Shown one piece after another: positions 1 through 9,522 of a stretch of 64,000 nucleotides of DNA. The DNA comes from Maricaulis sp. (GTDB lineage Bacteria > Pseudomonadota > Alphaproteobacteria > Caulobacterales > Maricaulaceae). The stretch covers positions 279,537 to 343,536 of the forward strand of contig NZ_JASBRI010000022.1 of NCBI RefSeq assembly GCF_030149515.1. The letters run 5' to 3'. Below the pieces are notes generated by a model. The model had not been told where the DNA came from, ran no database searches, and saw nothing but the letters and a program-made list of their open reading frames with translations. Positions within the stretch are counted from its first letter, which is position 1. Every line of letters starts with the position of its first letter. Both the position numbers and the translations under genes were made by a program.

Positions 1-613
1 ACCCGCCCGCGGACAGGTCGATGAAGGGGAACCAGCCTGAGAAGAACACATCGCCCATGTGCAGGATGTCGGCTTCGCGGAAATATACGAAAGCATCGCC
101 GTCGGTATGGGCGTTGGGCACGTGGGTGACCTCGACCGTCTGGCCGTTCATGTGGAAGGTCAGGTCTTCGCCGAAAGTGATGACCGGCAATGTGGCCGGG
201 TTCTGCGCCCATTCATCCTCGGCATCGGCCAGACGGCGGCGGATATTGTGGTGGGCCGCGACGGTCGAACCCTGCTGCGCAAAATGCGCATTGCCGCCGG
301 TATGGTCGCCATGCCAGTGCGTGTTGACGATGAAGCGCGGCGCGCCGGTGCCGGCGATCTCGACGATCGCCCCTTCGATCAGGGCCCCGGTATTGGGCAG
401 CTGGTCGTCCACCATCACCACCCCGTCTTCGCCGGTCAGCAGTGCCAGGTTCCCGGCGATCCCGGTGGACAGCATGTAGATGCCGTCACCCAGATCCGTG
501 CTGTCGACTTCCGGTGCTTCCTGCCGGGCCTGCGCGCCCAGTCCCAGACCCGCGGCCGGCACGCCGGCCGCCAGCAGGGCTGCGGCACTGGAAATAGCCA
601 AACGGAAACTCAT
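1..613 (-). CDS. MBL-fold metallohydrolase, 3' end beyond the window
   Basis: Exported zinc hydrolase of the metallo-beta-lactamase fold; the substrate cannot be told. An N-terminal hydrophobic Ala/Gly-rich segment (about residues 4-24) looks like a signal peptide. The zinc-binding motif THWHGDHTGG gives His99, His101, Asp103 and His104, and a later NAHTDGD supplies a third zinc-site histidine. GGGAGGGG lies just upstream of the ATG at 613, which fixes the start. About 204 codons are visible; the C-terminal end runs off the left edge. Such proteins include periplasmic B3-like lactamases, lactonases and alkylsulfatase-like enzymes, and nothing here separates them. Confidence 0.85.
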   Translation of the reverse strand, partial: MSFRLAISSAAALLAAGVPAAGLGLGAQARQEAPEVDSTDLGDGIYMLSTGIAGNLALLTGEDGVVMVDDQLPNTGALIEGAIVEIAGTGAPRFIVNTHWHGDHTGGNAHFAQQGSTVAAHHNIRRRLADAEDEWAQNPATLPVITFGEDLTFHMNGQTVEVTHVPNAHTDGDAFVYFREADILHMGDVFFSGWFPFIDLSAGG

Positions 614-766
614 ATTTCCCCTCCCTGAATACGGTGCGGCGCATCGCCGCTCCTCTCCATATAGGCAAGCCGCGCCGGATTTCATCGTCACACTTGCGCG
701 AGTGCCCCCTGTCTTTACCGCCTATTCACCCTGATCCGGCACAGAGACCGGGGGAAGGAGTGTCTC

Positions 767-1324
767 ATGCGCGGTCTCGTCGCCCTTGTTCTTGTCCTTG
801 TACTGCCGGCCCAGCTTTGGGCCATGCAAACGCCCGACACGCCGTCGGGCCAGCAGGTGCCGCGCTTCGTATCGCTCAAGGTCGATGTCGCCAATGGCCG
901 TTCGGGCCCGTCCGCCCAGCACCCCATCGCCTGGCGTTATACGCGCGCGGGCCTGCCCATGGAAGTGATTGCGGAAACGCCGGAATGGCGGCGGGTACGC
1001 GATCCGGGCGGCGAGGTGACCTGGATGCACCGCTCCATCCTTTCCGGCCGCCGCTCGGTCTTCACCCTGGAGGAAACACCGCTGCACGCCCGCGACAATG
1101 GGGAGAGCCCGGTCGAGGCCATCGCCGGGGCGGGTGTGGTTCTCTCGCTCGAACGCTGCCGCACCGGCTGGTGCCGTGTCGAGGCCCAAGGCTATCGCGG
1201 CTGGGTCAGCACGGCCACACTGTGGGGCGTCTATCCGGACGAACGCAGCGGCGAGGATGCCGCCGGCCTCGACGGCACCACCGCCTTGAGCGCCCCTCGT
1301 ACGCGTGATACCGCTCTGCGCTGA
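767..1324 (+). CDS. Exported SH3-like domain protein
   Basis: A 185-residue protein with a signal peptide (residues 1-19, ending LWAM). Two bacterial SH3-like repeats follow, seen by the motifs VDVANGRSGPS...EVIAETPEWRRVRDPGGEVTWMH and LERCRTGWCRVEAQGYRGWV. This pattern is typical of the alphaproteobacterial family annotated as SH3 domain protein (DUF1058-like), thought to bind cell wall or proteins in the periplasm. GGGGGAAGGAGTG upstream is a good ribosome site. It is a single gene, divergent from the metallohydrolase and upstream of fabA. The role is unknown. Confidence 0.85.
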   Translation: MRGLVALVLVLVLPAQLWAMQTPDTPSGQQVPRFVSLKVDVANGRSGPSAQHPIAWRYTRAGLPMEVIAETPEWRRVRDPGGEVTWMHRSILSGRRSVFTLEETPLHARDNGESPVEAIAGAGVVLSLERCRTGWCRVEAQGYRGWVSTATLWGVYPDERSGEDAAGLDGTTALSAPRTRDTALR

Positions 1325-1414
1325 CCCCGCCCGGACGCCGTGACTGCCGGGTTCCAGTGACTAGCCCGGAGACCGGCCCCGCGCCGCATGTCCGTGGCGC
1401 AACCGATCGGCTAC

Positions 1415-1933
1415 ATGACTGAACGCCAAAGCTCTTTCAGCTACGAAGACCTGATTGATTCCAGCGAAGGCCGGATGTGGGGACCCGAGAACGCCCAACT
1501 CCCCGCCCCGCCCATGCTGATGATGGATCGCATCACCCATATCGACGAGGACGGCGGCGAGTACGGCAAGGGACACATCGTCGCCGAACTCGATATCAAC
1601 AAGGACCTCTGGTTCTTCGACTGCCACTTCAAGGGCGACCCGGTGATGCCCGGCTGCCTGGGCCTGGACGCCATGTGGCAGCTGGTCGGCTTCTTCCTGT
1701 GCTGGAAGGGCAATCCCGGCAAGGGCCGGGCGCTCGGCGTCGGCGAGGTGAAATTCAAGGGCGAGATCAAGCCCGACACCCAGCTGGTGCGCTATGTCAT
1801 CGACCTGAAGCGTGTCATCCAGCGCAAGCTGATCATGGCGATCGGCGACGGGCGTGTCGAAGCCGACGGCAAAACCATATATACCGCCAAGGATCTGCGC
1901 GTGGGCTTGTTCAAGCCCGGCGAAATGGCCTGA
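1415..1933 (+). CDS. fabA: 3-hydroxydecanoyl-ACP dehydratase/isomerase FabA
   Basis: FabA dehydrates 3-hydroxyacyl-ACP and isomerises trans-2- to cis-3-decenoyl-ACP, the entry point of anaerobic unsaturated fatty acid synthesis in the cytosol. The catalytic histidine in [11 protein letters not shown] and aspartate in [11 protein letters not shown] are intact. With the start at 1415 the protein has 172 residues and these fall at His71 and Asp85, matching E. coli FabA counted from Met; an in-frame ATG at 1388 would add nine residues, and neither has a clear ribosome site. fabB follows 17 bases later, so the two are one operon. Confidence 0.97.
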   Translation: MTERQSSFSYEDLIDSSEGRMWGPENAQLPAPPMLMMDRITHIDEDGGEYGKGHIVAELDINKDLWFFDCHFKGDPVMPGCLGLDAMWQLVGFFLCWKGNPGKGRALGVGEVKFKGEIKPDTQLVRYVIDLKRVIQRKLIMAIGDGRVEADGKTIYTAKDLRVGLFKPGEMA

Positions 1934-1950
1934 CCCCAGGAGAGACAGCA

Positions 1951-3165
1951 ATGCGTCGCGTCGTTATCACCGGCCTCGGCGTGATTTCCCCGATCGGCAA
2001 CAATGCCGAGGAAGTCACCCGCTCCCTTCGCGAAGGCAAGAGCGGCATCGGCCGCATGGACAGCTTCGTCGAGCACAATTTCAAATGCCACGTCGGCGGC
2101 AAGCCGACGGTCAATCCCGCCGAACATGTCGACAAGCGCGTCTACCGCTTCATGTCCGAGGGCGCGGGCTGGAACTATATGGCGATGGAACAGGCGATTG
2201 CCGACGCCGGCCTGCCCGAGGCCGACATTTCCCATCCGCGCACGGGTATCATCATGGGTTCGGGCGGCCCCTCGGCCGGCACCATCGTGGATGCCGCCGA
2301 CATCACCCGCGACAAGGGTCCGCGCCGCATCGGCCCGTTCGCCGTGCCCAAGGCGATGAGCTCCACCGCCTCGGCGACACTGGCCACGCCCTTCAAGATC
2401 CTCGGCGTGAACTATTCCATCACCTCCGCCTGCACGACCTCGCTGCACTGCATCGGCGCGGCTGCCGAACAGATCCAGTGGAACAAGCAGGACGTGATGT
2501 TCGCCGGCGGCTGCGAGGAGATTCACTGGGCGCTGTCCAACCTGTTCGACGCGATGGGCGCCCTGTCGACCCGGTATAACGAGACCCCGGACAAGGCCTC
2601 GCGTGCCTTCGACAAGGACCGCGACGGTTTCGTCGGCGGGTCCGGCGCCGGCGTGGTGATCCTGGAAGAATACGAGCGCGCGAAAAAGCGCGGCGCGCCG
2701 ATCATTGCGGAAATCGCCGGCTATGGCGCCACCTCCGACGGCTACGACATGGTCGCCCCGTCCGGCGAGGGTGCCGTGCGCGCCATGAAGCTGGCGATGG
2801 AGACCGTGAACGGCGAGATCGACTATCTCAACCCGCACGCCACCTCGACGCCCGTCGGCGACATCGCCGAGATGAAGGCGGTCAGGGAGACCTTCGGCGA
2901 CAGGGCCCCGGCCATTTCGGCCACCAAGTCGATGACGGGACACTCGCTGGGCGCCGCCGGCGTGCACGAGGCTGTGTATACGCTGTTGATGATGAAGCAC
3001 GGCTTCATCGCGCCCTCGATCAATGTCTTCGACATGGATCCGGAGATCGCCGAACTGAACCTGCCCATCGTCACCGAAACCCGCGAGGCCGACATCAAGA
3101 CCGCGATGTCGAACTCCTTCGGCTTCGGCGGCACCAATGGCACCGTGGTATTCCAGAAAATCTAG
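1951..3165 (+). CDS. fabB: 3-oxoacyl-ACP synthase I FabB
   Basis: Beta-ketoacyl-ACP synthase I condenses malonyl-ACP with acyl-ACP and extends the cis-3-decenoyl-ACP made by FabA. 404 residues. The Cys-His-His triad is visible: Cys161 in SACTTSLHC, His296 in [11 protein letters not shown] and His331 in GHSLGAAG. The C-terminal [11 protein letters not shown] loop is canonical. CAGGAGAG at 1937-1944 selects the ATG at 1951; longer upstream open frame is only read-through of the fabA region in another frame. Co-transcribed with fabA. In many alphaproteobacteria fabI follows directly; here a hydrolase gene intervenes. Confidence 0.97.
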   Translation: MRRVVITGLGVISPIGNNAEEVTRSLREGKSGIGRMDSFVEHNFKCHVGGKPTVNPAEHVDKRVYRFMSEGAGWNYMAMEQAIADAGLPEADISHPRTGIIMGSGGPSAGTIVDAADITRDKGPRRIGPFAVPKAMSSTASATLATPFKILGVNYSITSACTTSLHCIGAAAEQIQWNKQDVMFAGGCEEIHWALSNLFDAMGALSTRYNETPDKASRAFDKDRDGFVGGSGAGVVILEEYERAKKRGAPIIAEIAGYGATSDGYDMVAPSGEGAVRAMKLAMETVNGEIDYLNPHATSTPVGDIAEMKAVRETFGDRAPAISATKSMTGHSLGAAGVHEAVYTLLMMKHGFIAPSINVFDMDPEIAELNLPIVTETREADIKTAMSNSFGFGGTNGTVVFQKI

Positions 3166-3358
3166 CGGCGCGGCGGAACGGGCAGCGCCGGCCGGTCGAT
3201 CGGTTCGCGCGGGCGGTGGCCCCAACGGACTCCCTATGCCCTGCCGGTGCAACGCTCGCGGGCCGGCAGTCCGCCGCGAGATTTCCGATCATTAACTTCC
3301 GCCCGGGCCCGAGCGCGGACTAGGTTGTGGCTGTGATCGACACGGACCGGACGAAACC

Positions 3359-4447
3359 ATGAGCGATACTACGATCAAGGCAGGCCTGTTTGTCTGCGTG
3401 CTTGCAATCCTGATCGGCATCAGCCCGTCGCGCAGCGCGGCACAGGCCGTCACCACGGATTTCGAGTTCACATCGGAAGGACGCGTGCTCTCCGGCGTGC
3501 TCGATGTTCCCGCTGGCGGAACGGCAGAGGCAATGATCGTCTTCGTGCATGGATACGGCCCGACCGATGTCCGCGGCCGGGACATGTATGCTGACCTTCG
3601 GACCCGCTTCAACGCGCTCGGTATCGCGACCGCCGTCTGGGACAAGCCGGGCCAGGGGCGCAGCGAAGGCACGTTCGATATCGATCAGCCCGTTCATGAA
3701 AGCGCCCAGGAGGTCCTCGATGCCGCCGCTCATCTCCGGGCGCGCAACGTGCCGGGCTCGCACAGAATGGGCATCTGGGGCGTTAGCCGCGCCGGATGGA
3801 TCGCGCCCATCGCCCTGTCGCAGGACCCCGGATTTGACTTCTGGATCAGCGTGAGCGGAACCACCGCCGAGGATAATTTCCGCTATCTGCTGATATCCAA
3901 CCTGCCGCATGAGGGATACTCGGCCGAAGAAGCAGACAGGATCGACCGGGAGTGGCAGCGCGGCTGGGAGATTTTCCGCGCCGGCGGTTCCTACGACAGC
4001 TATCGCGACGCCACACCGACCTTGCGCGCGAACGAATACGTCACACGCATGCTTGGCGGGATCATGAGCCGTGACGAGTACGAAGCCGAACAGAGCGCGT
4101 ATCTGGAGCACCAGGGCCCGCCATACCTGGATCCGGCGAGCGGGGCCTTCGTCCATATCCATGATTTCGACCGCATGCTCGGCGGACTGGATATCGACGT
4201 GCTCGCCATCTTCGGCGAAAAGGACCTCAATGTGGACTGGCGCCGGACACGGGCCCTCTACGAGACGACCATCGGCCGGAACCCGGACGCGAGTCTGCAG
4301 ATCCGGACCTTTCCCGATGCCGACCACAATATCGTTGACTCCGAAACCGGCAGCATCCGCGAGATGCAGGAGGGCGGTCGGCGCGACCCGAGCGCAAGTT
4401 TCTACAGCACCCAGACCGAGTGGTTACGCGACGTCGTTCTGGACTGA
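3359..4447 (+). CDS. Exported alpha/beta hydrolase
   Basis: A 362-residue alpha/beta-hydrolase-fold enzyme with an N-terminal signal peptide (about residues 1-29, ending SAAQA). The nucleophile elbow reads WGVSRAG (Ser in G-x-S-x-G), the oxyanion strand FVHGYGP, the acid GEKDLNV and the catalytic histidine DADHNI, so the triad looks complete. It resembles broad esterase/peptidase families (hydrolase_4-like); the substrate is unknown. It sits on the same strand between fabB and fabI with a 193-base gap before it, so it probably has its own promoter. Confidence 0.85.
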   Translation: MSDTTIKAGLFVCVLAILIGISPSRSAAQAVTTDFEFTSEGRVLSGVLDVPAGGTAEAMIVFVHGYGPTDVRGRDMYADLRTRFNALGIATAVWDKPGQGRSEGTFDIDQPVHESAQEVLDAAAHLRARNVPGSHRMGIWGVSRAGWIAPIALSQDPGFDFWISVSGTTAEDNFRYLLISNLPHEGYSAEEADRIDREWQRGWEIFRAGGSYDSYRDATPTLRANEYVTRMLGGIMSRDEYEAEQSAYLEHQGPPYLDPASGAFVHIHDFDRMLGGLDIDVLAIFGEKDLNVDWRRTRALYETTIGRNPDASLQIRTFPDADHNIVDSETGSIREMQEGGRRDPSASFYSTQTEWLRDVVLD

Positions 4448-4543
4448 GCCAGCACCGGATGCCCCGGTCACGTGCACCTCGGGTTTCAGTTCCCCGGGCA
4501 CAGCGGCTATACCGGTGACGACACAACTCAAGAGGGGATCTCG

Positions 4544-5359
4544 ATGAGCGATCATGTTTTTCCGGCCGGAGAGCTGATGAAGGGCAAGCGCGGGCTTGTC
4601 ATGGGCGTGGCCAACAAGAACTCGATTGCCTGGGGCATTGCCCGGCAATTGGCGGCCCAGGGCGCCGAGATCGCCTTCTCCTACCAGGACGAGGCGCTGG
4701 AGCGCCGGGTGCGGCCGCTGGTGGAAAGCCTGCCCTGCGAACCCTTCATGGTGCAGGCCGATGTCACCGACGACGCCTCCATGGACGGCTGTTTCAAGGC
4801 GCTGCAGGACAAGTGGGGCACAATCGACTTCCTCGTCCACGCCATCGCCTTCGCCGGCAAGGACGAGCTGGTCGGCTCCTTCACCGAGAACACCACCCGC
4901 GAGGGCTGGCGCCGGGCGATGGAAATCTCCGCCTTCTCCTTCGTCGATGCCGGCAAGCGCGCCAGCCGCCTGATGCCGAATGGCGGCGCCATGGTGACGC
5001 TGACCTATCTGGGCTCGGAACGCGTCGTGCCCTCCTACAACGTCATGGGCGTCGCCAAGGCCGCGCTGGAAGCCTCCACGCGCTACATGGCCCGCGACTT
5101 GGGCCCGCACGGCATCCGCGTCAACGCGCTGTCCGCCGGCCCGATGCGCACCCTCGCCATGGCCGGCATTTCCGGCGGCAAGGCGCTGATGAAGACGGGC
5201 CGCGAATGGTCGATGATGAAGGAAGACACGAAGATGGAAGGCGTCGCCGGCGCCGCGCTCTACCTTCTCTCGGATCTGGGTCATTCCTGCACGGGCGAGA
5301 CGCTGCACGTCGATGCGGGCTTCCATGCGGTGGCCGTGCCGGATATGGCGGATGAGTAG
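4544..5359 (+). CDS. fabI: Enoyl-ACP reductase (NADH) FabI
   Basis: FabI reduces trans-2-enoyl-ACP, the last step of each elongation cycle, and is the triclosan target. 271 residues, short-chain dehydrogenase fold. The FabI-specific cofactor loop GVANKNSIAWGIA is present and the catalytic Tyr-x6-Lys reads SYNVMGVAK (Tyr165, Lys172) with the second tyrosine in LTYLG (Tyr155). AGAGGGG at 4531-4537 lies 6 bases before the ATG at 4544; frame upstream is not needed. A GC hairpin without a T-run follows the stop codon (5362-5390). Confidence 0.97.
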   Translation: MSDHVFPAGELMKGKRGLVMGVANKNSIAWGIARQLAAQGAEIAFSYQDEALERRVRPLVESLPCEPFMVQADVTDDASMDGCFKALQDKWGTIDFLVHAIAFAGKDELVGSFTENTTREGWRRAMEISAFSFVDAGKRASRLMPNGGAMVTLTYLGSERVVPSYNVMGVAKAALEASTRYMARDLGPHGIRVNALSAGPMRTLAMAGISGGKALMKTGREWSMMKEDTKMEGVAGAALYLLSDLGHSCTGETLHVDAGFHAVAVPDMADE

Positions 5360-5522
5360 GGGCGGGCTTGCACCTGAGGCGCGAGCCCGCTACCCCTCTC
5401 ACACACCCAGCCTGAAAAGGAGGCTCTGACGGTGAACAAATAGGCTGAAACTCGCCCGAAACGCGCCGCTCGATCGAGCGATGGTGCGTGCGAATTCAGA
5501 CCTTTGACACCGGAGCCTTCCC

Positions 5523-6224
5523 ATGCCCGAACAACCGAATACCGAAACCGCGCCCGTGCGCGGTCCCGATCCCATGGCCGCGCGGCCGCAGATGGATACC
5601 GCCTTTCTCCAGGCCGTGGTGACGCGTGCGAACATCGAGGTGGGGGCGTATTCCTATTATCACGACGAGAAGGGTCCCGAGCACTTCCAGGACCATTGCG
5701 TGAAGTATCATTTCGAGTTTCTCGGTGACCGGCTGGTGATCGGGAAATTCTGCGCCCTGGCGCAGGACGTGACCTTCATCATGAACGACGCCAATCACGC
5801 CATGACAGGGTTTTCCACCTATCCGTTCAATATCTTCGGCCACGGCTGGGAGGACGGGTTCGACTTCGCCACGATCGGGGCCGGGCTGCGCGGGGATACC
5901 GTGGTCGGCCATGATGTGTGGATCGGGCGCGGGGCGACGGTCATGCCCGGCGTCACGATCGGCCACGGCGCCATCGTGGCGACCGGATCGGTCGTGGTGC
6001 GCGATGTGCCGCCCTACACCATTGTGGGCGGCAATCCGGCGGGGGCGATCCGGCAACGTTTCGACACCGCAACGATCGCACGCCTGCTGGAGATCGCCTG
6101 GTGGGACTGGCCGGCCGAGCGGATCGGCCGCGCCGTGAATGCCATTCGCGGCAACGACCTTGCCGCGCTGGACGCTTTCGCCCGCGAGGCCGGCGACCGA
6201 AAATCGACGCCCGGGACACCTTGA
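5523..6224 (+). CDS. CatB-type hexapeptide-repeat O-acetyltransferase
   Basis: A 233-residue left-handed beta-helix acyltransferase of the xenobiotic acetyltransferase (VatD/CatB) group. Diagnostic segments are the [11 protein letters not shown] entry, [22 protein letters not shown], the tryptophan-containing [11 protein letters not shown], and the hexapeptide repeats [27 protein letters not shown] in the second half followed by YTIVGGNPA. These enzymes use acetyl-CoA to acetylate hydroxyl groups of antibiotics or sugars; which acceptor is used here is unknown. The stop lies 14 bases from the convergent oxygenase stop. Confidence 0.9.
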   Translation: MPEQPNTETAPVRGPDPMAARPQMDTAFLQAVVTRANIEVGAYSYYHDEKGPEHFQDHCVKYHFEFLGDRLVIGKFCALAQDVTFIMNDANHAMTGFSTYPFNIFGHGWEDGFDFATIGAGLRGDTVVGHDVWIGRGATVMPGVTIGHGAIVATGSVVVRDVPPYTIVGGNPAGAIRQRFDTATIARLLEIAWWDWPAERIGRAVNAIRGNDLAALDAFAREAGDRKSTPGTP

Positions 6225-6238
6225 CCAAGCCGGGTACC

Positions 6239-6955
6239 CTAGCGGTGCACCCAGCCGGTCAGGCTGGTGCGGGCGCTGCGGGCAAAGGGCGCAACCATCT
6301 GGACCGCGTGGAATTGCGGTACGGAAAAGACATTGAGCGCGTTGAAGCACGGGATCAGCGCTTCCTCGATATTGCCGGCCTTGTCGAAAAAGGCGAGATG
6401 GCCACCCCAGTTGCGGTTCCAGTCCGGGGTCAGGGAGATGACATAGGCCGCCACGCGATCGCGCGCATGATGCGTGTCGTCGTGGGAGGTGAGGTAGTGG
6501 CCCGGCCCGTAGCAGGAGGCCAGGACGTCCGCCGACCTGATCCCTGGCTCGCCTGTGAGGCTTCGCATGAACCCCAGAAAGGCCTCGGAGTTGACGAAGT
6601 CGTGGGCGACATGCAGCGGATGGCCCGGATTGTCGCCGCGATTGACGCTCTCGGTGACATAGTATTGCAGGAAACAGTACTGGAAGGCATCGGCCGCGCG
6701 CTGATGGATCCGGGCGAAGAACTGCTGCTTCTGCTGCGGATTGAGGCGCTGGATATCGGCGCTCGGACTCTCCACGGCCTCGCCATTCTCCGTGTAGGCG
6801 AGATACCATTCCTGATTGCCGCGAATGGCAGCCAGCAACTGGTCGGCCGAGGCCGGCGCGAGGAAATCCTCGATATGAATCCGGCCCTTGTCAGCAAAGG
6901 TCCGGCCAAGCGCGCCGGCATCCAGCGCGCTGTTGATCGTGATCGCCTCGGTCAT
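6239..6955 (-). CDS. 2-oxoglutarate/Fe(II)-dependent oxygenase
   Basis: A double-stranded beta-helix oxygenase of the prolyl-4-hydroxylase-like group (238 residues from ATG 6955, 243 from ATG 6970). Iron ligands are visible as the HxD motif in LTSHDDTHHAR and the distal histidine in VPQFHAVQMVAPFA; the 2-oxoglutarate-binding arginine is likely the one in ARSARTSLTGW. GGGGG four bases before the ATG at 6955 favours the shorter start. Such enzymes hydroxylate proteins or small molecules using O2 and 2-oxoglutarate; the substrate is unknown. Transcribed away from the acyltransferase-3 gene end by a short gap. Confidence 0.85.
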   Translation of the reverse strand: MTEAITINSALDAGALGRTFADKGRIHIEDFLAPASADQLLAAIRGNQEWYLAYTENGEAVESPSADIQRLNPQQKQQFFARIHQRAADAFQYCFLQYYVTESVNRGDNPGHPLHVAHDFVNSEAFLGFMRSLTGEPGIRSADVLASCYGPGHYLTSHDDTHHARDRVAAYVISLTPDWNRNWGGHLAFFDKAGNIEEALIPCFNALNVFSVPQFHAVQMVAPFARSARTSLTGWVHR

Positions 6956-7019
6956 CCGGCCCCCGGCCATGTCGCAAATCCGGCCGTCACGCCTGGCTGC
7001 GGGTGACGGCCGGACGAGG

Positions 7020-8228
7020 TTAGGCGGTTTGCCGGCGGCGGGGCAAGGCGCGCGGTGCAGCCTGCCATTTCAACCCCATCACAGGCCGCAGGACCGGGAT
7101 GCGGCGGACGATCTCGAAACCCAGCCAGCAGCCCGCTCCGGTGGCGAAGACGAGAACGGCGAATTCCACCCAGACATTGAGGCCCATCGGGGCGATCCAG
7201 TAGCCGGTCAGGACGGTGATCGTCTGGTGCAGGATATAGAAGGGGAAAATCGCTTCCGTGAGATAGCGCCGCACCGGTCCGTCTCCGGAGAGATAGCGGC
7301 GGGCCAGTCCCAGAAGCGCCAGGATGATCGCCCAGGCATAGGTGATGCGCGCGAGGCGGAAGATCCAGCTGAGCCAGGCCTGGCCCTCCCAGTCCCCGGC
7401 CGGCCGGCCGATCCCCCACCACAGCGCCGCGGCATAAAGCGCGGAATAGATCAGCGCAAACGGGAGGATACGGTCTACGGCGCGCCAGAACACATCCTGT
7501 TTGGCGACGCCATAGCCGATCAGCAGAATGGTCAGCCGATGAGCGTGATTGGCCCAGTCCCAGACCAGGTTGTGGGTGGCGGGAAAATGCGGTTCCAGCC
7601 AGATGCGATAGGCCCAGAAGGGCAGGCTCGGCACGATCAGGAGGAGGACAAGGCCCCATCCCCTCCCGTCCAGGATGCGCATGGACTGCGCCACGGGACC
7701 GTCGGAGACGCGGCGCAGGAGGGGGATGAAAGGTGACAGGATCAGGCAGTAGACGAAAAGGTAGACGACATACCAGAGATGGTTCCAGGTCGGCACGATG
7801 ACACCGCCGATCTCGCCGCTGGTGATATAGCGCGGCCAGAAGGCCCAAAGCCCCTCCCCGATCTCGCCGGCCTGGCGCAGTTCGGCCCAGGTCTGGGGCA
7901 TCACCACGACCAGCATCCCGAACACGATCACCGGCAGCAGCCGCCAGGTCCTGTCCAGCGCGAAACGGCCGGCGCCCAGCTTGTCGGACAGGAAGCGGAT
8001 CGCCACGCCGGAGATGAAGAACAGGAGCGCCAGCCGCCAAGGATTGAGCAGCATCATGGCGTATTGCGGGCCCGGATTGGCCTGGGCGCTCTTCACGTGC
8101 CAGTCCCAGGGCACGAAGAACATGCCGACATGGTAGAGGATGAGAAGACCGAAGGCGACGATCCTCAGCCAGTCGAGGTCGTAGCGGCGGGTAAAGACGG
8201 CATCGGGATTGGCGGCAGTATCGGACAT
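7020..8228 (-). CDS. Acyltransferase 3 family membrane protein
   Basis: A 402-residue integral membrane protein with about ten hydrophobic segments, of the acyltransferase-3/OpgC-like family that moves acyl groups onto extracytoplasmic sugars or lipids. The N-terminal signature RRYDLDWLRIVAFGLLILYH contains the conserved Arg-x10-His pair seen in this family, followed by LLFFISGVAIRFL. The ATG at 8228 is chosen because that signature starts some 14 residues later and CCGGAG lies upstream; open frame beyond it is the antisense of the LytTR gene. Divergent from the LytTR regulator at 8424, which may control it. Confidence 0.88.
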   Translation of the reverse strand: MSDTAANPDAVFTRRYDLDWLRIVAFGLLILYHVGMFFVPWDWHVKSAQANPGPQYAMMLLNPWRLALLFFISGVAIRFLSDKLGAGRFALDRTWRLLPVIVFGMLVVVMPQTWAELRQAGEIGEGLWAFWPRYITSGEIGGVIVPTWNHLWYVVYLFVYCLILSPFIPLLRRVSDGPVAQSMRILDGRGWGLVLLLIVPSLPFWAYRIWLEPHFPATHNLVWDWANHAHRLTILLIGYGVAKQDVFWRAVDRILPFALIYSALYAAALWWGIGRPAGDWEGQAWLSWIFRLARITYAWAIILALLGLARRYLSGDGPVRRYLTEAIFPFYILHQTITVLTGYWIAPMGLNVWVEFAVLVFATGAGCWLGFEIVRRIPVLRPVMGLKWQAAPRALPRRRQTA

Positions 8229-8423
8229 GGCGAACTCCGGAAGGATAATATGCCTCGAATTTGCCGTCGCGTTTCGCGTCCGTCGATCCTGCCGGGACGG
8301 AGAACGGGTGAAGGGGACCGCCGGCTGTATTGCGGGGCCGAACGGCGGCAGTGCGGGACGAGTGGCCGCCTCGCTTCCAATCAGCCGACTTGCGCCGGAG
8401 CGGGTTGAGGGCATGATCAGATC

Positions 8424-9293
8424 ATGGCACAGCCGATACAAGTACAGCCGGACATCGATCGCCAGGCGGAGCGGGAAACCGAAACCCGGGCCTATAGGCG
8501 CGCCCTGCTGATCTCCGCCGGTATCATACTCACCTTCTACGTCCTCAACGCCTTGTCGATCGGCACGGAGTTGCGCTGGTCGGGGCGAGCGTGGCCGGAT
8601 TATCTGCCCTGGGTGCAGGAAGGCAGCGCCATCCTTCCCATGCTGGTGGCGCTTCCAGTCGTACTCTGGCTGGGTCAGCGCTTTCCCTTCGAACGGGGAC
8701 GCCTTGCGATGTCGCTCGCCGTCCATGCCACCGGGCTTCTGGCGTACGGACTGTTCCAGATCGCCGTCATGTTCACGCTGCGGGACCTGATCTGGCCGTC
8801 CGTCTACGGTTTCGCCTACACCACCGACGGCACCATGCTGGATGTATTCGTCTACGAGTTCCGCAAACAGGCGCTCGCCTATGTCGGCTTCCAGTTCATC
8901 CTGTCCACCGACATGGCACTGGAACGTGCGCGCATGGAAGCAGGCGCTGCAGCAACCGAAGCGCAGACCCGGCATCGCATCACGCTGAAATGCGGGGGTC
9001 GAGTGCTGCTGCTCGAGGCCGAAGGTTTCGAATGCGCCCAAGCCGCCAGCAACTATGTCGAGACCCGCTTTGCGGGCCGCACGCATCTCGCGCGCATGAC
9101 GCTGGCCCAGCTGGAATGCCTGCTCGCCGAAGCCGGTATCGACGCGGTCCGCGTGCACCGCTCCTGGCTGGTCAATCGCGACCGCATCCGTGAAATCGCC
9201 CCGACCGGCGAGGGCGACGTCACGATCACCCTGGACACCGGCGCCACAATCCCCGGCAGCCGCCGCTACCGCGACCGGCTGGGGGCGGGGTAG
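8424..9293 (+). CDS. LytTR transcriptional regulator with membrane N-terminus
   Basis: 289 residues. Residues about 28-165 hold four hydrophobic segments (for example LLISAGIILTFYVLNAL); residues about 185-287 are a LytTR DNA-binding domain, seen in LLLEAEGFECAQAASNYVETRF, RVHRSWLVNRDRI and TGATIPGSRRYRDRL. There is no receiver domain, so the signal probably comes through the membrane part. It is divergent from the acyltransferase-3 gene with a 195-base shared upstream region. Two more proteins of the same design lie at 17578 and 19048. Confidence 0.9.
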   Translation: MAQPIQVQPDIDRQAERETETRAYRRALLISAGIILTFYVLNALSIGTELRWSGRAWPDYLPWVQEGSAILPMLVALPVVLWLGQRFPFERGRLAMSLAVHATGLLAYGLFQIAVMFTLRDLIWPSVYGFAYTTDGTMLDVFVYEFRKQALAYVGFQFILSTDMALERARMEAGAAATEAQTRHRITLKCGGRVLLLEAEGFECAQAASNYVETRFAGRTHLARMTLAQLECLLAEAGIDAVRVHRSWLVNRDRIREIAPTGEGDVTITLDTGATIPGSRRYRDRLGAG

Positions 9294-9467
9294 GTTGGCC
9301 AGCCAAAAGCTGTACACACCAGACCGCCCATCCTGGCTCACGCCGGTGTGGGGATCGCGCAGCAAGCGGGGCGGGAGCGAGGTCCCGGCGAGCTGTCCGA
9401 TAGCGGGATAGGCCCGGCGGGGCGCCCAAGCCGGCCTTCGCCCCCGAGGGTCCACGAAAACAGAAAA

Positions 9468-9500
9468 CCGCGCCCCGGACACCCGGAGCGCGGCTTGTTT
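9468..9500. terminator. Bidirectional terminator between lytTR and sucD
   Basis: The stem CCGCGCCCCGG / CCGGAGCGCGG (9468-9493, one mismatch) is followed by CTTGTTTTTG on the plus strand and by TTTTCTGTTTT on the minus strand. It therefore suits both the convergent LytTR gene on the left and sucD on the right. Confidence 0.75.
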
Positions 9501-9522
9501 TTGTTGTCGCGGCCAAGGGCGT

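Noticed and set aside
8229..9482. N-terminal extension of the acyltransferase-3 gene across the LytTR gene
   Set aside because: The extra residues are antisense to an intact LytTR protein, and the acyltransferase family signature begins just after the ATG at 8228.
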